64,000 nucleotides of DNA from Caulobacter sp. BK020 (GTDB lineage Bacteria; Pseudomonadota; Alphaproteobacteria; Caulobacterales; Caulobacteraceae). The notes under the pieces are model-generated. The model made no database searches, was not told the origin of the DNA, and saw only the letters and a list, made by a program, of their open reading frames with translations. Position numbers and translations under genes: made by a program. The stretch's first letter is position 1. Each line of letters starts with the position of its first letter. Where the stretch lies: NCBI RefSeq assembly GCF_004342605.1, contig NZ_SLZL01000010.1, forward strand, positions 124,001 to 188,000. Direction: 5' to 3'. Positions 50,926 through 59,021 of the stretch are shown in pieces.

Positions 50926-52212
50926 TTAGAAGTCCAGCTGGGCGCGCAGCTGGAATTGCTTGATGTCCGTGCCGCGGCCGACGACGACCGGATCGACCGA
51001 GCCGTCGGTGTAGTTGGCCTGGAAGCGGACATAGGCGGTCGGGTAGTAGTTCACGCCCAGGGTCCAGGCGGTGTACTTGCCGGCGTCCTGCGACAGGGTC
51101 TTGCTGGCCGCGGTCGAGGCGGTCTTGTAGGCCTCGGTCAGGTCGGCGTAGTCGTAGCGCAGGGCCAGTTCGACGCCGCCGAAGCCGCCGGCGGTGATCG
51201 GGTTCAGGATCTTCGGACGCTTGATCTCGCCGGCGACCGGATCGTAGTTGCGGGTCTCGCCGGTCGGCCAGAAGCTGACGAAGGCGTAGCCCACCTTGAT
51301 GTCCGGGTTGGAGCCCGGGGCCGTGGTGGCCAGGCGCTCGACCGAGATGTTCGAATATTCGCCCTGGACCGAGAACGGACCGTGGATCCAGGCGCCTTCG
51401 GCGGCCAGGGTGGTGTCGCGGTCGGCGATGGCGCCGGTCTTGTAGTACAGGCCGTTGGTGCCGTAGTTGGTGTCCGGGCGGCCCTGGTAGTTGAAGGCGC
51501 TTTCGTTGCCGTGGTTGCGGTAGCGGGCCGAGACGGCCAGGTGGACCTTGTCGGTGTCGCTCAGCAGCGGGGCGTAGTGGACGCGGCCGGTGAAGCCCAG
51601 GCGCTCTTGCGAGTTCTGGTTGGTGTTGGTGGCCGACGAGGTGTTGTTGATGTCGGCGTTGTTGATGCTGTCGCCCTGGACGGCGCCGGTGACGCTCCAG
51701 TTGGGGCCCTGCACCTTGCCCACGACGCTCAGCAGGTAGCTGTCGACGCCGAAGTCACCGTACGGACCGCGGTCCATGAAGGTGGTGAAGCGGGTCGAGG
51801 TCAGGTTTTCCAGGCCGGTGGCCTTGACGTTGCCGATCAGGATCGACGTCATTTCGGTCGGCTTGACCTCGATGACCACGTCGTCCCAGGTCGGGTTGTT
51901 GCCGTTCACCCAGCCGCCTTCGGCCTTGTAGGCGATATAGTTGTTCAGCTTGCCTTCGACGCCGAGGAACACCTGGCGACCACGGATGTTGCTGGTCTTG
52001 TAGTCGGTCGCCGCGCCTTCGCGGTCGACGTCCTGGAACACGCCGTCGATCAGGATCCGGCCGCGGACCTTGAAGTAGACGTCGTCGTTGGTCCATTGCG
52101 GAGCGCCCTTCCAGGCGATCGTGTTGTCTTGCGCGTGAGCCGCGACGCCGAGGCCGCAGGCCAGCATGGCGCCCAGCGCCGCGCCGCAGACCAGCGAGGT
52201 CTTGTTCCGCAT
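50926..52212 (-). CDS. OprP/OprO-like phosphate-selective porin
   Basis: 428 residues. Signal peptide of about 28 residues (RNKTSLVCGAALGAMLACGLGVAAHAQD) and a beta-barrel of alternating strands ending FQLRAQLDF, a C-terminal aromatic outer-membrane signature. The N-terminal YFKVRGRILIDGVFQDVD and the FWPTGETRNYDP stretch match phosphate/pyrophosphate porins. It likely lets phosphate cross the outer membrane when it is scarce. A clear Pho box lies about 96 bp upstream, and pstS follows on the same strand, so both are probably PhoB-dependent. Confidence 0.88.
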   Translation of the reverse strand: MRNKTSLVCGAALGAMLACGLGVAAHAQDNTIAWKGAPQWTNDDVYFKVRGRILIDGVFQDVDREGAATDYKTSNIRGRQVFLGVEGKLNNYIAYKAEGGWVNGNNPTWDDVVIEVKPTEMTSILIGNVKATGLENLTSTRFTTFMDRGPYGDFGVDSYLLSVVGKVQGPNWSVTGAVQGDSINNADINNTSSATNTNQNSQERLGFTGRVHYAPLLSDTDKVHLAVSARYRNHGNESAFNYQGRPDTNYGTNGLYYKTGAIADRDTTLAAEGAWIHGPFSVQGEYSNISVERLATTAPGSNPDIKVGYAFVSFWPTGETRNYDPVAGEIKRPKILNPITAGGFGGVELALRYDYADLTEAYKTASTAASKTLSQDAGKYTAWTLGVNYYPTAYVRFQANYTDGSVDPVVVGRGTDIKQFQLRAQLDF

Positions 52213-52307
52213 GTGAGAATTCCCCTTAAGGCTTTGCCCCCTGCCCGTTGGTCCGGATCAGGTAGGAGCGCTTTACGGGGGTCCCGTGACGGTTCCGCCA
52301 CCCTTTG

Positions 52308-52325
52308 ATGACAGACCGATGACAA
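52308..52325 (-). promoter_or_regulatory. Pho box upstream of the porin-pstS genes
   Basis: On the minus strand the site reads TTGTCAT, four bases, CTGTCAT, matching the tandem 7-bp PhoB half-site pattern (CTGTCAT) at 13 of 14 positions. It begins about 96 bp upstream of the porin ATG. PhoB should therefore activate this transcript under phosphate limitation. Confidence 0.85.
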
Positions 52326-52371
52326 GCCTTTTCAAGGCGTTAATTGTGGCCCCCGGGCCACAGAACGGTCC

Positions 52372-53187
52372 CTAAAGCAGACGTGTGCGGATGATCTGCG
52401 ACAACAGGTCGATCAGCGAGACGGCCACCACGATGACGAGAACGATGCAGCCGGTCTGGTCGTACTGGAAGCCGTTGATCGAATCGAGCAGCACCTGGCC
52501 CACGCCGCCGGCCCCGATCAGACCCAGGACGGTCGCCGACCGGCTGGAGCTTTCGAAGCGGTAGAGCGCATAGCTGGTCCACAGCGGCGCGACCTGCGGG
52601 ATCACCCCCCAGACCACCTCGGCCAGCTTGATCGCGCCGGTCGCCCGCACGCCCTCGACCGGACCCTTGTCGATCGACTCGACCGCCTCGGCGAACAGCT
52701 TGGCCAGCACCCCGCCGGTGTTGAACATCAGGGCCATGACCCCGGCGAACGGGCCCAGGCCCACGGCGGTGATGAAGATCAGCGCCACCACCAGGTCGGG
52801 GATCGAGCGGATCAGGTCCAGCAGGCGGCGCACCGGCTGCTGGATCCACCACGGGCTGATGTTGCGCGCCCCCAGCAGGCCCAGCGGGATGGCCACGACG
52901 ATGGCCAGGGCCGTGCCCCACAGCGCCATCTGGATCGTCTGCCACATCTTGCCGATGTACAGCTCCCAGTCGGCGGCCATGAACGCCTTGGGATCGCCGA
53001 ACGGCGAGAAGAAGCCGCTGGCGAAGCCCTGCATCTTGCTGGCGTCGGTGAACAGCTGCGGGAACTTGTCGATCTCGGCCGGCTTGAAGCTGACCACCAG
53101 CAGGGCGATCACCCCGCCCCACAGCAGCAGGTCGAAGGCCCGCGCCGAGAGCGGCTTGCTGGGCGGGGGCGGGATCGTGTCGCTCAT
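52372..53187 (-). CDS. phnE: Phosphonate/phosphite ABC transporter permease
   Basis: 271 residues with six or so hydrophobic segments. It starts MSDTIPPPPSKPLSARAFDLLLWGG, then has the family's PQLFTDASKMQGFASGFFSPFGDP periplasmic region and a C-terminal core with the EAA-type loop (AVESIDKGPVEGVRATGA, GVIPQVAPLWTSYALYRFE). It forms the inner-membrane channel for the PhnC/PhnD system. It is the third gene of phnCDE but is separated from phnD by 189 bp holding a family B inverted repeat. Confidence 0.92.
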   Translation of the reverse strand: MSDTIPPPPSKPLSARAFDLLLWGGVIALLVVSFKPAEIDKFPQLFTDASKMQGFASGFFSPFGDPKAFMAADWELYIGKMWQTIQMALWGTALAIVVAIPLGLLGARNISPWWIQQPVRRLLDLIRSIPDLVVALIFITAVGLGPFAGVMALMFNTGGVLAKLFAEAVESIDKGPVEGVRATGAIKLAEVVWGVIPQVAPLWTSYALYRFESSSRSATVLGLIGAGGVGQVLLDSINGFQYDQTGCIVLVIVVAVSLIDLLSQIIRTRLL

Positions 53188-53236
53188 GGCTGTTGGCTCA
53201 TGGGAGGCTCAGGCTTCTCTCCTTGAAACCCCTTTG

Positions 53237-53348
53237 ATCCGCTCATCCCGGCGAACGCCGGGACCCAGATCATAAGACGGGGTTTCTCGGATGAATCCTG
53301 GAGGCTCAGGCTGGATCTGGGTCCCGGCGTTCGCCGGGATGAGCGGAT
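53237..53348. repeat. 112-bp inverted-repeat element, family B (copy 2), in the phnD-phnE gap
   Basis: The arms at 53237-53270 and 53315-53348 are perfect 34-bp reverse complements; the left begins ATCCGCTCATCCCGGCGAAC. The centre is 44 bp. The outer 20 bp and the GGGACCCA block match copy 1 at 34596. Being transcribed within phnCDE, it would form a long hairpin in the mRNA. Confidence 0.92.
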
Positions 53349-53376
53349 GGATGTTGGTGCATCAGAGCATCGCCCC

Positions 53377-54417
53377 CTAATTGGCCGGCGCGGCCAAGCC
53401 GGCCTTGCCTTCGGCGGCCAGGCGCTCGGCCTTGATGCCGGCCAGGGACTTTTCCGCCGCCGCCAGCTTGGCCTTGTCGCCGGACTCGCGGGCCAGGCCC
53501 ACGTTCTCCAGCGCCTCCATCTCGCGCACCACCAGCAGGTGGGTGTCGTCGGCCGGCTTGAACCCGCCCATCGACAGCCGCGCCAGGTTCTTGCGCTGCT
53601 GGGCCGCCACCGGGGTGTCGCCCTGGCCGTAGGTCAGGAAGAACTGGCGCAGCTTTTCCTTGACCACCGGGTCGAGGTCCTTGCGCCAGACGATCGGGTC
53701 CTCGGGCAGGGTCGGCGACTCCCAGATCACCTTGACCTTCCTGGCCTGGGCCCCGCCCTTGGCGTACTCGTTCAGGCGCAGGGCCGTGGTGTTGTTGGTC
53801 GCCGCGTCCAGCTTGTGGTTGGCCACCGCGAACAGGTTGGCGTCATGGCTGGCGCTGAGCACGGTCTTGAAGCAGGTCTCGGGCTTCTTGTCGGCCGGGA
53901 TGAACAGGTAGGTCATCGGCGCCAGGGTGCCCGAGGTCGACTTCTTGTCGCCGATGCCGAAGTTCAGGCTCTTGTCGCACTTGAGCAGGCCCTCGACCGT
54001 CAGCTTGCTGTCGGCCGGGACGATGATCACCGACTTGTAGCCGTCGACCCCCGACGGGTCGAAGGTGCGGGCGAAGACCTCGCCGCCCGAGCGGCGCACC
54101 GCCTCCAGGCCCGAGGCGTTGGAGAACCAGCCCACGTCGGTCTGCTTGGCGCCCATGGCCACGATCAGCGACGAATAGTTGGACGAGAAGAACGGCTTCA
54201 CCTTCATGCCGGTCGACGTCTCCATGTCGGCCAGGATGGGCTTCCAGTAGCTCTCCATGTTCTGGGCCGACTCGGTCGACAGGATCGAGAACACGATCGT
54301 GTCCTTGGGCGCGGCCGGGCCGGCGGCCTTGTTGTCCCCGCACGCGGCGAGCGTCAGGGCGGCGAGGAGGCCGAGGCCGGCGACCCCAAGGCGCGAGATT
54401 GCGGTGCGGCGGATCAT
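53377..54417 (-). CDS. phnD: Phosphonate/phosphite-binding lipoprotein
   Basis: 346 residues. Signal peptide with a lipobox (LLAALTLAAC, Cys at about 26), so it is membrane-anchored in the periplasm. The PhnD family features are TIVFSILSTESAQNMESYWKPILADMETSTGMKVKPFFSSNYSSLIVAMGAKQTDVGWFSNASGLEAV and later VIWESPTLPEDPIVWRKDLDP. It binds phosphonates or phosphite for uptake through PhnE with PhnC. Start overlaps the phnC stop by 4 bases. Confidence 0.93.
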   Translation of the reverse strand: MIRRTAISRLGVAGLGLLAALTLAACGDNKAAGPAAPKDTIVFSILSTESAQNMESYWKPILADMETSTGMKVKPFFSSNYSSLIVAMGAKQTDVGWFSNASGLEAVRRSGGEVFARTFDPSGVDGYKSVIIVPADSKLTVEGLLKCDKSLNFGIGDKKSTSGTLAPMTYLFIPADKKPETCFKTVLSASHDANLFAVANHKLDAATNNTTALRLNEYAKGGAQARKVKVIWESPTLPEDPIVWRKDLDPVVKEKLRQFFLTYGQGDTPVAAQQRKNLARLSMGGFKPADDTHLLVVREMEALENVGLARESGDKAKLAAAEKSLAGIKAERLAAEGKAGLAAPAN

Positions 54418-55226
54418 TGCGGGGCTCCTTCCCAGAACACGTCCTCGAATTCCGGGCCGTAGATGTCGATGAGTTTCGCGCGGTCCAGGCCCGCGGTCGG
54501 GCCGTCATAGACCTTCCGGCCGGCCTTCAGCGCCACCACCCGGTCGCAGTAGCGCAGGGCGTAGTCGACCTGGTGCAGGGTGACGACCACGGTCAGGCCG
54601 TCGGTCTTGTTCAGATCACGGAGGATTTCCATGACCTTGCGCGCCGAGACCGGGTCCAGCGAGGCGACCGGCTCGTCGGCGAGGATGATCTTGGCCTTCT
54701 GGACCAGGGCCCGGGCGATGGCCCCGCGCTGCTGCTGGCCGCCCGACAGGGTGTTGGCGCGCTGGGCGGCGTAGTCGGCCACGCCCACCCGGTGCAGGGC
54801 GGCCATGGCCGCCGCCTTGGTCTCGGCCGGCCAGGCCCCGAACAGGCCGCGCAGCGTGCCGATCCGCCCCAGCGAGCCCAGGGCGACGTTGGTGAACAGG
54901 GTCAGGCGGCCGACCAGGTTGAACTGCTGGGCGATGAAGCCGATGCGGATGCGCGCCTTGCGCACCTGGTCGCTGACCTTGCCCCGGGCCTGGACCGGTC
55001 CGCCGAAGGCGGTGATGACCCCGTCTCCCGCATTACCCTCCGGGGGGGCGTCCACGGTCTGCAGGCCGTCGATCGAGCGCAGCAGGGTCGACTTGCCCGA
55101 ACCCGACGGGCCGATGAGGGCGATCATCTCGCCGCGACCCACGTCGAGCGAAACGGCGTCCAGCGCCCGGCGCGACCCGAAGGTCTTGGAGGCGGCGCGG
55201 ATCGAGAGAACAGGGTCCGACGTCAT
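54414..55226 (-). CDS. phnC: Phosphonate/phosphite ABC transporter ATPase
   Basis: 270 residues. Walker A GPSGSGKSTLLRS near 40-52, signature LSGGQQQRGAIARAL, Walker B KIILADEPVASLD and the switch His in VVTLHQVDYALRY. It drives import of the substrate captured by PhnD through PhnE. First gene of phnCDE; phnD overlaps it by 4 bases. A possible degenerate Pho box lies about 70 bp upstream. The window has no C-P lyase, phosphonatase or phosphite dehydrogenase. Confidence 0.94.
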   Translation of the reverse strand: MTSDPVLSIRAASKTFGSRRALDAVSLDVGRGEMIALIGPSGSGKSTLLRSIDGLQTVDAPPEGNAGDGVITAFGGPVQARGKVSDQVRKARIRIGFIAQQFNLVGRLTLFTNVALGSLGRIGTLRGLFGAWPAETKAAAMAALHRVGVADYAAQRANTLSGGQQQRGAIARALVQKAKIILADEPVASLDPVSARKVMEILRDLNKTDGLTVVVTLHQVDYALRYCDRVVALKAGRKVYDGPTAGLDRAKLIDIYGPEFEDVFWEGAPQ

Positions 55227-55531
55227 GGTCGGGGCGAATCCTTACCGTGGTTTCAGGCGCTGGGAAATGCGTTCGTCGGTTTGGGGCATGGACGCAACGG
55301 ATTTGTGACGGACGGTGGATCGATTACCCAGCCCGGCCTGGGCGGGGCGGGATGCAAACCGCGCCGAAAGCTTGGCCGGGACGGCGGCTTGCCCGTGCGC
55401 AAGGCCCGCGTCCAAAAGACTCTTTACATCCTCTGGCTATGACCCTATTTCGCTCGCTCCGGCGGACCCGAAGTCCTCATAAGCGCTGCTAACGCCGGCC
55501 TGGGTTTAACTTCTGCAGGGGTCTACGTGAA
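55227..55531. other. 305-bp divergent region between phnC and ornithine decarboxylase
   Basis: Should hold both promoters. It contains a weak Pho box candidate (55294-55311) on the phnC side. The right part (55430-55530) is less GC-rich, with CTTTACATCC and GGGTTTAACTTC upstream of the decarboxylase. No gene is visible. Confidence 0.45.
55294..55311 (-). promoter_or_regulatory. Weak Pho box candidate upstream of phnC
   Basis: On the minus strand CCGTCAC, AAAT, CCGTTGC. The spacing matches a PhoB direct repeat, but only 5 and 4 of the 7 half-site bases agree with CTGTCAT. Position 68 bp before the phnC start is suitable. Low confidence. Confidence 0.3.
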
Positions 55532-56791
55532 TTGCACACGTACCATAATCCCCTGGACCTGGTCCGTGAGCGGTCACCGGAACGTCCCGTCGCACTCGTG
55601 CGGCCAGACGCGGTTTCCGTAGCGGCGCGCTGGTTCCAGGCTGAATTCAAAGGCGATGTCTTTTACGCGGTGAAGGCCAACCCTTCGCCATGGGTGATCC
55701 GCGAGCTGGCGGACGCCGGCGTCCGGTCCTTCGATGTCGCCTCGCTGAACGAGGTCGAGCTGGTCACCCAGCACGCCCCCGGCTCGCGCATGGCCTTCAT
55801 GCACCCGGTGAAAAGCCGCGTGGCGATCTCGGCCGCCTATTTCGATCACGGCGTGCGGACCTTCTCGTTCGACACCCATGAGGAACTGGCCAAGATCCTG
55901 GACGCCACCGGCCAGGCCAAGGATCTGAACCTGATCGTCCGCATGGGCGTCCAGGCCGACGGCGCGGCCTACAGCCTGGCGGGCAAGTTCGGCGTCGAGC
56001 CGCACAACGCCCCGGCCCTGCTGCTGGCCGCCCGCCGTTCGACCCAGGACCTGATGGGCGTGTCGTTCCACGTCGGCAGCCAGTGCATGCGCCCCACCGC
56101 CTACCAGGCGGCCATGGCCCAGGCCTCGCGCGCCCTGGTGCGGGCCGGCGTACTGGCCGACGTCGTCGACGTGGGCGGCGGCTTCCCGTCGATCTATCCC
56201 GGCATGGTGCCGCCCGACATGTCCGAATACCTGGCCGCCATCGACCGGGGCTTCGCCGACATGATGGTCCACGAGACCACCGAGCTGTGGTGCGAACCGG
56301 GCCGGGCCCTGGTGGCCGAGGCCTCGTCCCTGCTGGTCAAGGTCGAGCTGAAGAAGGGCGACGCGCTGTATCTGAACGACGGCTCGTACGGCTCGCTGTT
56401 CGACGCCGCCCACATGAAGTGGCCTTTCCCGGTCAAGCTGTACCGCAAGAACGGCGAAGTGGTGGAAGAGGGCCTCAAGCCCTTCCGCTTCTACGGCCCC
56501 ACCTGCGACAGCGTCGACCACATGCCCGGCCCGTTCTACCTGCCGGAAAGCGTCGACGAGGGCGACTATATCGAGATCGGCATGCTGGGCGCCTATGGCG
56601 TGGCCATGTCGACCCGCTTCAACGGCTTCGGAGAAACCGACACCGCCCAGGTTTCGGACGCCCCGATGGCCTCGATGTACGGCCTGGCCAAGCGCTCGAT
56701 CGCCACGCCCCGGCCCGAGGCCGAGGAACGCAAGATCGTCCGCTTCTCGCGCCCCAAGGGCGCGGCCGGCAAGAAGCGGCGGCGTCGATAG
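55532..56791 (+). CDS. Fold-III PLP decarboxylase, ornithine decarboxylase type
   Basis: 419 residues. PLP-binding Lys48 in FYAVKANPSP, the phosphate loop VDVGGGFPSIYPGMVP and the cross-subunit catalytic Cys in YGPTCDSVDHM. The absence of the longer DAP-decarboxylase C-terminal motifs and the length favour ornithine (or ornithine/lysine) decarboxylase, giving putrescine or cadaverine. Start is a TTG at 55532 with AGGGG about ten bases before; the family start follows at once. The C-terminus is very basic (KKRRRR). Upstream of the DHS-like gene, so a polyamine role is likely. Confidence 0.9.
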   Translation: MHTYHNPLDLVRERSPERPVALVRPDAVSVAARWFQAEFKGDVFYAVKANPSPWVIRELADAGVRSFDVASLNEVELVTQHAPGSRMAFMHPVKSRVAISAAYFDHGVRTFSFDTHEELAKILDATGQAKDLNLIVRMGVQADGAAYSLAGKFGVEPHNAPALLLAARRSTQDLMGVSFHVGSQCMRPTAYQAAMAQASRALVRAGVLADVVDVGGGFPSIYPGMVPPDMSEYLAAIDRGFADMMVHETTELWCEPGRALVAEASSLLVKVELKKGDALYLNDGSYGSLFDAAHMKWPFPVKLYRKNGEVVEEGLKPFRFYGPTCDSVDHMPGPFYLPESVDEGDYIEIGMLGAYGVAMSTRFNGFGETDTAQVSDAPMASMYGLAKRSIATPRPEAEERKIVRFSRPKGAAGKKRRRR

Positions 56792-56802
56792 GGCTGCTCC
56801 GC

Positions 56803-56910
56803 CGTGCGTCCTTCGAGGCTCGCCGGCGGCGAGCACCTCAGGATGAGGACCTCACCGCACTGAATTCCTCATCCTGAGGCGCCCACGCAGTGGGCCTCGA
56901 AGGACGCACG
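56803..56910. repeat. 108-bp nested inverted repeat, family C
   Basis: The outer arms CGTGCGTCCTTCGAGG (56803-56818) and CCTCGAAGGACGCACG (56895-56910) are exact complements. The inner arms CCTCAGGATGAGG (56836-56848) and CCTCATCCTGAGG (56867-56879) are too. The element lies 12 bp after the decarboxylase stop and could form a long hairpin. Confidence 0.9.
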
Positions 56911-57081
56911 ACGCGAAAACGTCACTAAGCGCCGTGACAAATCTGAGTTAAACCGCGCGCCGCATCCATCGCTTGAGCGTTTGGACACGAACCGCATTTC
57001 CCCATTACCCCCGTCGGTCGCTCCGTCCCGGCGAAGGGTTCCTATCAACGACGGGCGTCCAAAGTCAGGGAAACCGAAGCG

Positions 57082-58134
57082 ATGAACGCTCCCGTTCCGA
57101 ACAACACCAAGGCCGAGCTTCTCCAGACCGTCGTCGAGCATATCGACATCACCGCGTTCGACGCCCGCCCGATCATCGACTCCATGCGCAAGATGTCGTT
57201 CAGCTCGCGCGACACCGCCCGCGCCGCCGACATCTTCAACATGGCCCTGGCCGACAAGGACTGCTCGCCGTGGCTGATCCTGGCCGGCTCCACCTCGGCC
57301 GGCGGCTGCATGCACGTCTACCGCGACATGGTGAAGAACGGCATGATCGACGCCGTGGTCGCCACCGGCGCCTCGATCGTCGACATGGACTTCTTCGAGG
57401 CCCTGGGCTTCAAGCACTATCAGGCCGCCGGCCCGGTCGACGACAACGTGCTGCGCGACAACTATATCGACCGCATCTACGATACCTATATCGACGAGGA
57501 AGAGCTCCAGAACTGCGACCACACGATCCTGGAGATCTGCAACCGCCTGGAGCCGCGCGCCTATTCCTCGCGCGAGTTCATCTGGGAGATGGGCAAGTGG
57601 CTGTCGGAAGGCAACGCCAAGAAGCCCGGCTCGCTGATCCAGACCGCCTATGAAGAAGGCGTGCCGATCTTCTGCCCGGCCTTCGTCGACAGCTCGGCCG
57701 GCTTCGGCCTGGTCAAGCACCAGAAGGAGCGCATCGCCGCCAAGCAGCCCTATCTGATGATCGACGCGGTCGCGGACTTCCGTGAACTGACCGACATCAA
57801 GATCGCGGCCGGCACCACCGGCCTGTTCATGGTCGGCGGCGGCGTGCCCAAGAACTTCGCCCAGGACACCGTGGTCTGCGCCGAGATCCTCGGCGTCGAG
57901 GCCGACATGCACAAGTACGCGGTGCAGATCACCGTGGCCGACGTGCGCGACGGCGCCTGCTCGTCGTCGACGCTGAAGGAAGCCGCCTCGTGGGGCAAGG
58001 TCTCGACCACCTATGAACAGATGGTGTTCGCCGAAGCCACCACCGTGGTGCCGCTGATCGCCTCGGACGCCTATCACCGCGAGCACTGGAAGGGCCGCGA
58101 AAAGCCGCGCTGGCAGAAGCTGTTCGGCAAGTAG
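57082..58134 (+). CDS. Deoxyhypusine-synthase-like protein, probable homospermidine synthase
   Basis: 350 residues of the DHS family. The catalytic Lys is conserved as K306 in EAASWGKVSTT. NAD-site features include AGSTSAGGCMHVY and VATGASIVDMDFFEAL, with VGGGVPKNF and a DGACSSSTL loop near the substrate site. Bacteria have no eIF5A, and DHS-like enzymes in bacteria make homospermidine by transferring an aminobutyl group to putrescine. That fits the neighbouring ornithine decarboxylase. A strong terminator follows directly. Specificity is inferred from family and context, not proven. Confidence 0.88.
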   Translation: MNAPVPNNTKAELLQTVVEHIDITAFDARPIIDSMRKMSFSSRDTARAADIFNMALADKDCSPWLILAGSTSAGGCMHVYRDMVKNGMIDAVVATGASIVDMDFFEALGFKHYQAAGPVDDNVLRDNYIDRIYDTYIDEEELQNCDHTILEICNRLEPRAYSSREFIWEMGKWLSEGNAKKPGSLIQTAYEEGVPIFCPAFVDSSAGFGLVKHQKERIAAKQPYLMIDAVADFRELTDIKIAAGTTGLFMVGGGVPKNFAQDTVVCAEILGVEADMHKYAVQITVADVRDGACSSSTLKEAASWGKVSTTYEQMVFAEATTVVPLIASDAYHREHWKGREKPRWQKLFGK

Positions 58135-58162
58135 GCTTGATACGGAAGAACCGAGACTGCAG

Positions 58163-58193
58163 GGTCCCCGAAGTTTGCTTCGGGGACCTTTTT
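58163..58193 (+). terminator. Rho-independent terminator after the DHS-like gene
   Basis: Perfect 11-bp stem GGTCCCCGAAG/CTTCGGGGACC with a 4-base TTTG loop, followed by TTTTT (58189-58193). It ends one base before the start codon of the next gene. Confidence 0.95.
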
Positions 58194-58194
58194 C

Positions 58195-58968
58195 ATGCGC
58201 GTCGGCTTGATGATCGGGATGACCGCCCTGGCGCTGGCCGGCTGCGCCAGCCTGACAGGGTCCCAGGCCGATCCCTACCTGGCCAAGGGCGCCTATGACG
58301 CGCGCCAGGCCGTGCCGCCGCCCCCGCCCGCCGGATCCGCCGCCGACCAGCGGGACCGGGCGGTGTTCCTGGCCACGCGGCGGCTGAAGGACACCCCCCG
58401 CTGGTCGCTGGCCAGGCAGGACGCCCACAAGGCCGGGATCGTCGACGCCTACAGCTGCGCCCTCGGCGTGACGCCCAGCCGCCAGGCCACGCCGCGGCTG
58501 GCGGCGCTGCTGCAGCGGGTCGGTCGCGACGTGCGCCCGGCCGTGGCGGCGCCCAAGCGGCTCTACGACCGCAAGCGTCCCTACCAGGTCCAGCCGGGCG
58601 CGATCTGCGTGCGCAGCGGCCTGGTCACCGCCCTGACGCCCGACTATCCGTCCGGCCACGCCACCTGGGGCTGGACCGTCGGCCTGGTCCTGGCCAAGGC
58701 CCAGCCGGAGCGGGCCGAGGCCATCCTGGCTCGCGCCCGGGCCTATGGCGAAAGCCGGGTGGTCTGCGGCGTGCACAACGCCTCCTCGGTCGAGGCCGGC
58801 CGGCTGAACGCCGCCGCCCTGGTCAGGACCCTGGATACCTCGCCCGCCTTCACCGCCGACCTGGCCGCCGTCGGCCGCGAGCTGGACGCCGCCCGGGCGG
58901 CCGGCCTCGTCCCCGATGCCGCCCGCTGCGCGGCCGAGGCGGCGGTGCTGGCCCAGCGACCGTACTGA
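58195..58968 (+). CDS. PAP2-family acid phosphatase lipoprotein with variant active site
   Basis: 257 residues. The N-terminus MRVGLMIGMTALALAGC is a lipoprotein signal (Cys17). The class-A acid-phosphatase motifs are KRLYDRKRP (121-129), PSGH (152-155) and SRVVCGVHNASSVEAGR (187-203). H194 is the expected nucleophile, but the Asp normally four residues later is S198; E200 lies close. Activity may therefore be changed. The start codon lies one base after the terminator T-run, leaving no room for a normal ribosome-binding site; later Met codons would remove the signal peptide. Periplasmic, lipid-anchored; substrate unknown. Confidence 0.85.
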   Translation: MRVGLMIGMTALALAGCASLTGSQADPYLAKGAYDARQAVPPPPPAGSAADQRDRAVFLATRRLKDTPRWSLARQDAHKAGIVDAYSCALGVTPSRQATPRLAALLQRVGRDVRPAVAAPKRLYDRKRPYQVQPGAICVRSGLVTALTPDYPSGHATWGWTVGLVLAKAQPERAEAILARARAYGESRVVCGVHNASSVEAGRLNAAALVRTLDTSPAFTADLAAVGRELDAARAAGLVPDAARCAAEAAVLAQRPY

Positions 58969-59021
58969 CCGGGGACGCCAACGCGGTTGCAACGGGCCCT
59001 CACCGGCTCTACCTCTTGGCC

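Noticed and set aside
58140-58200. Riboswitch or small RNA before the PAP2 gene
   Set aside because: The only structure is a simple terminator hairpin; no aptamer-like sequence precedes it.
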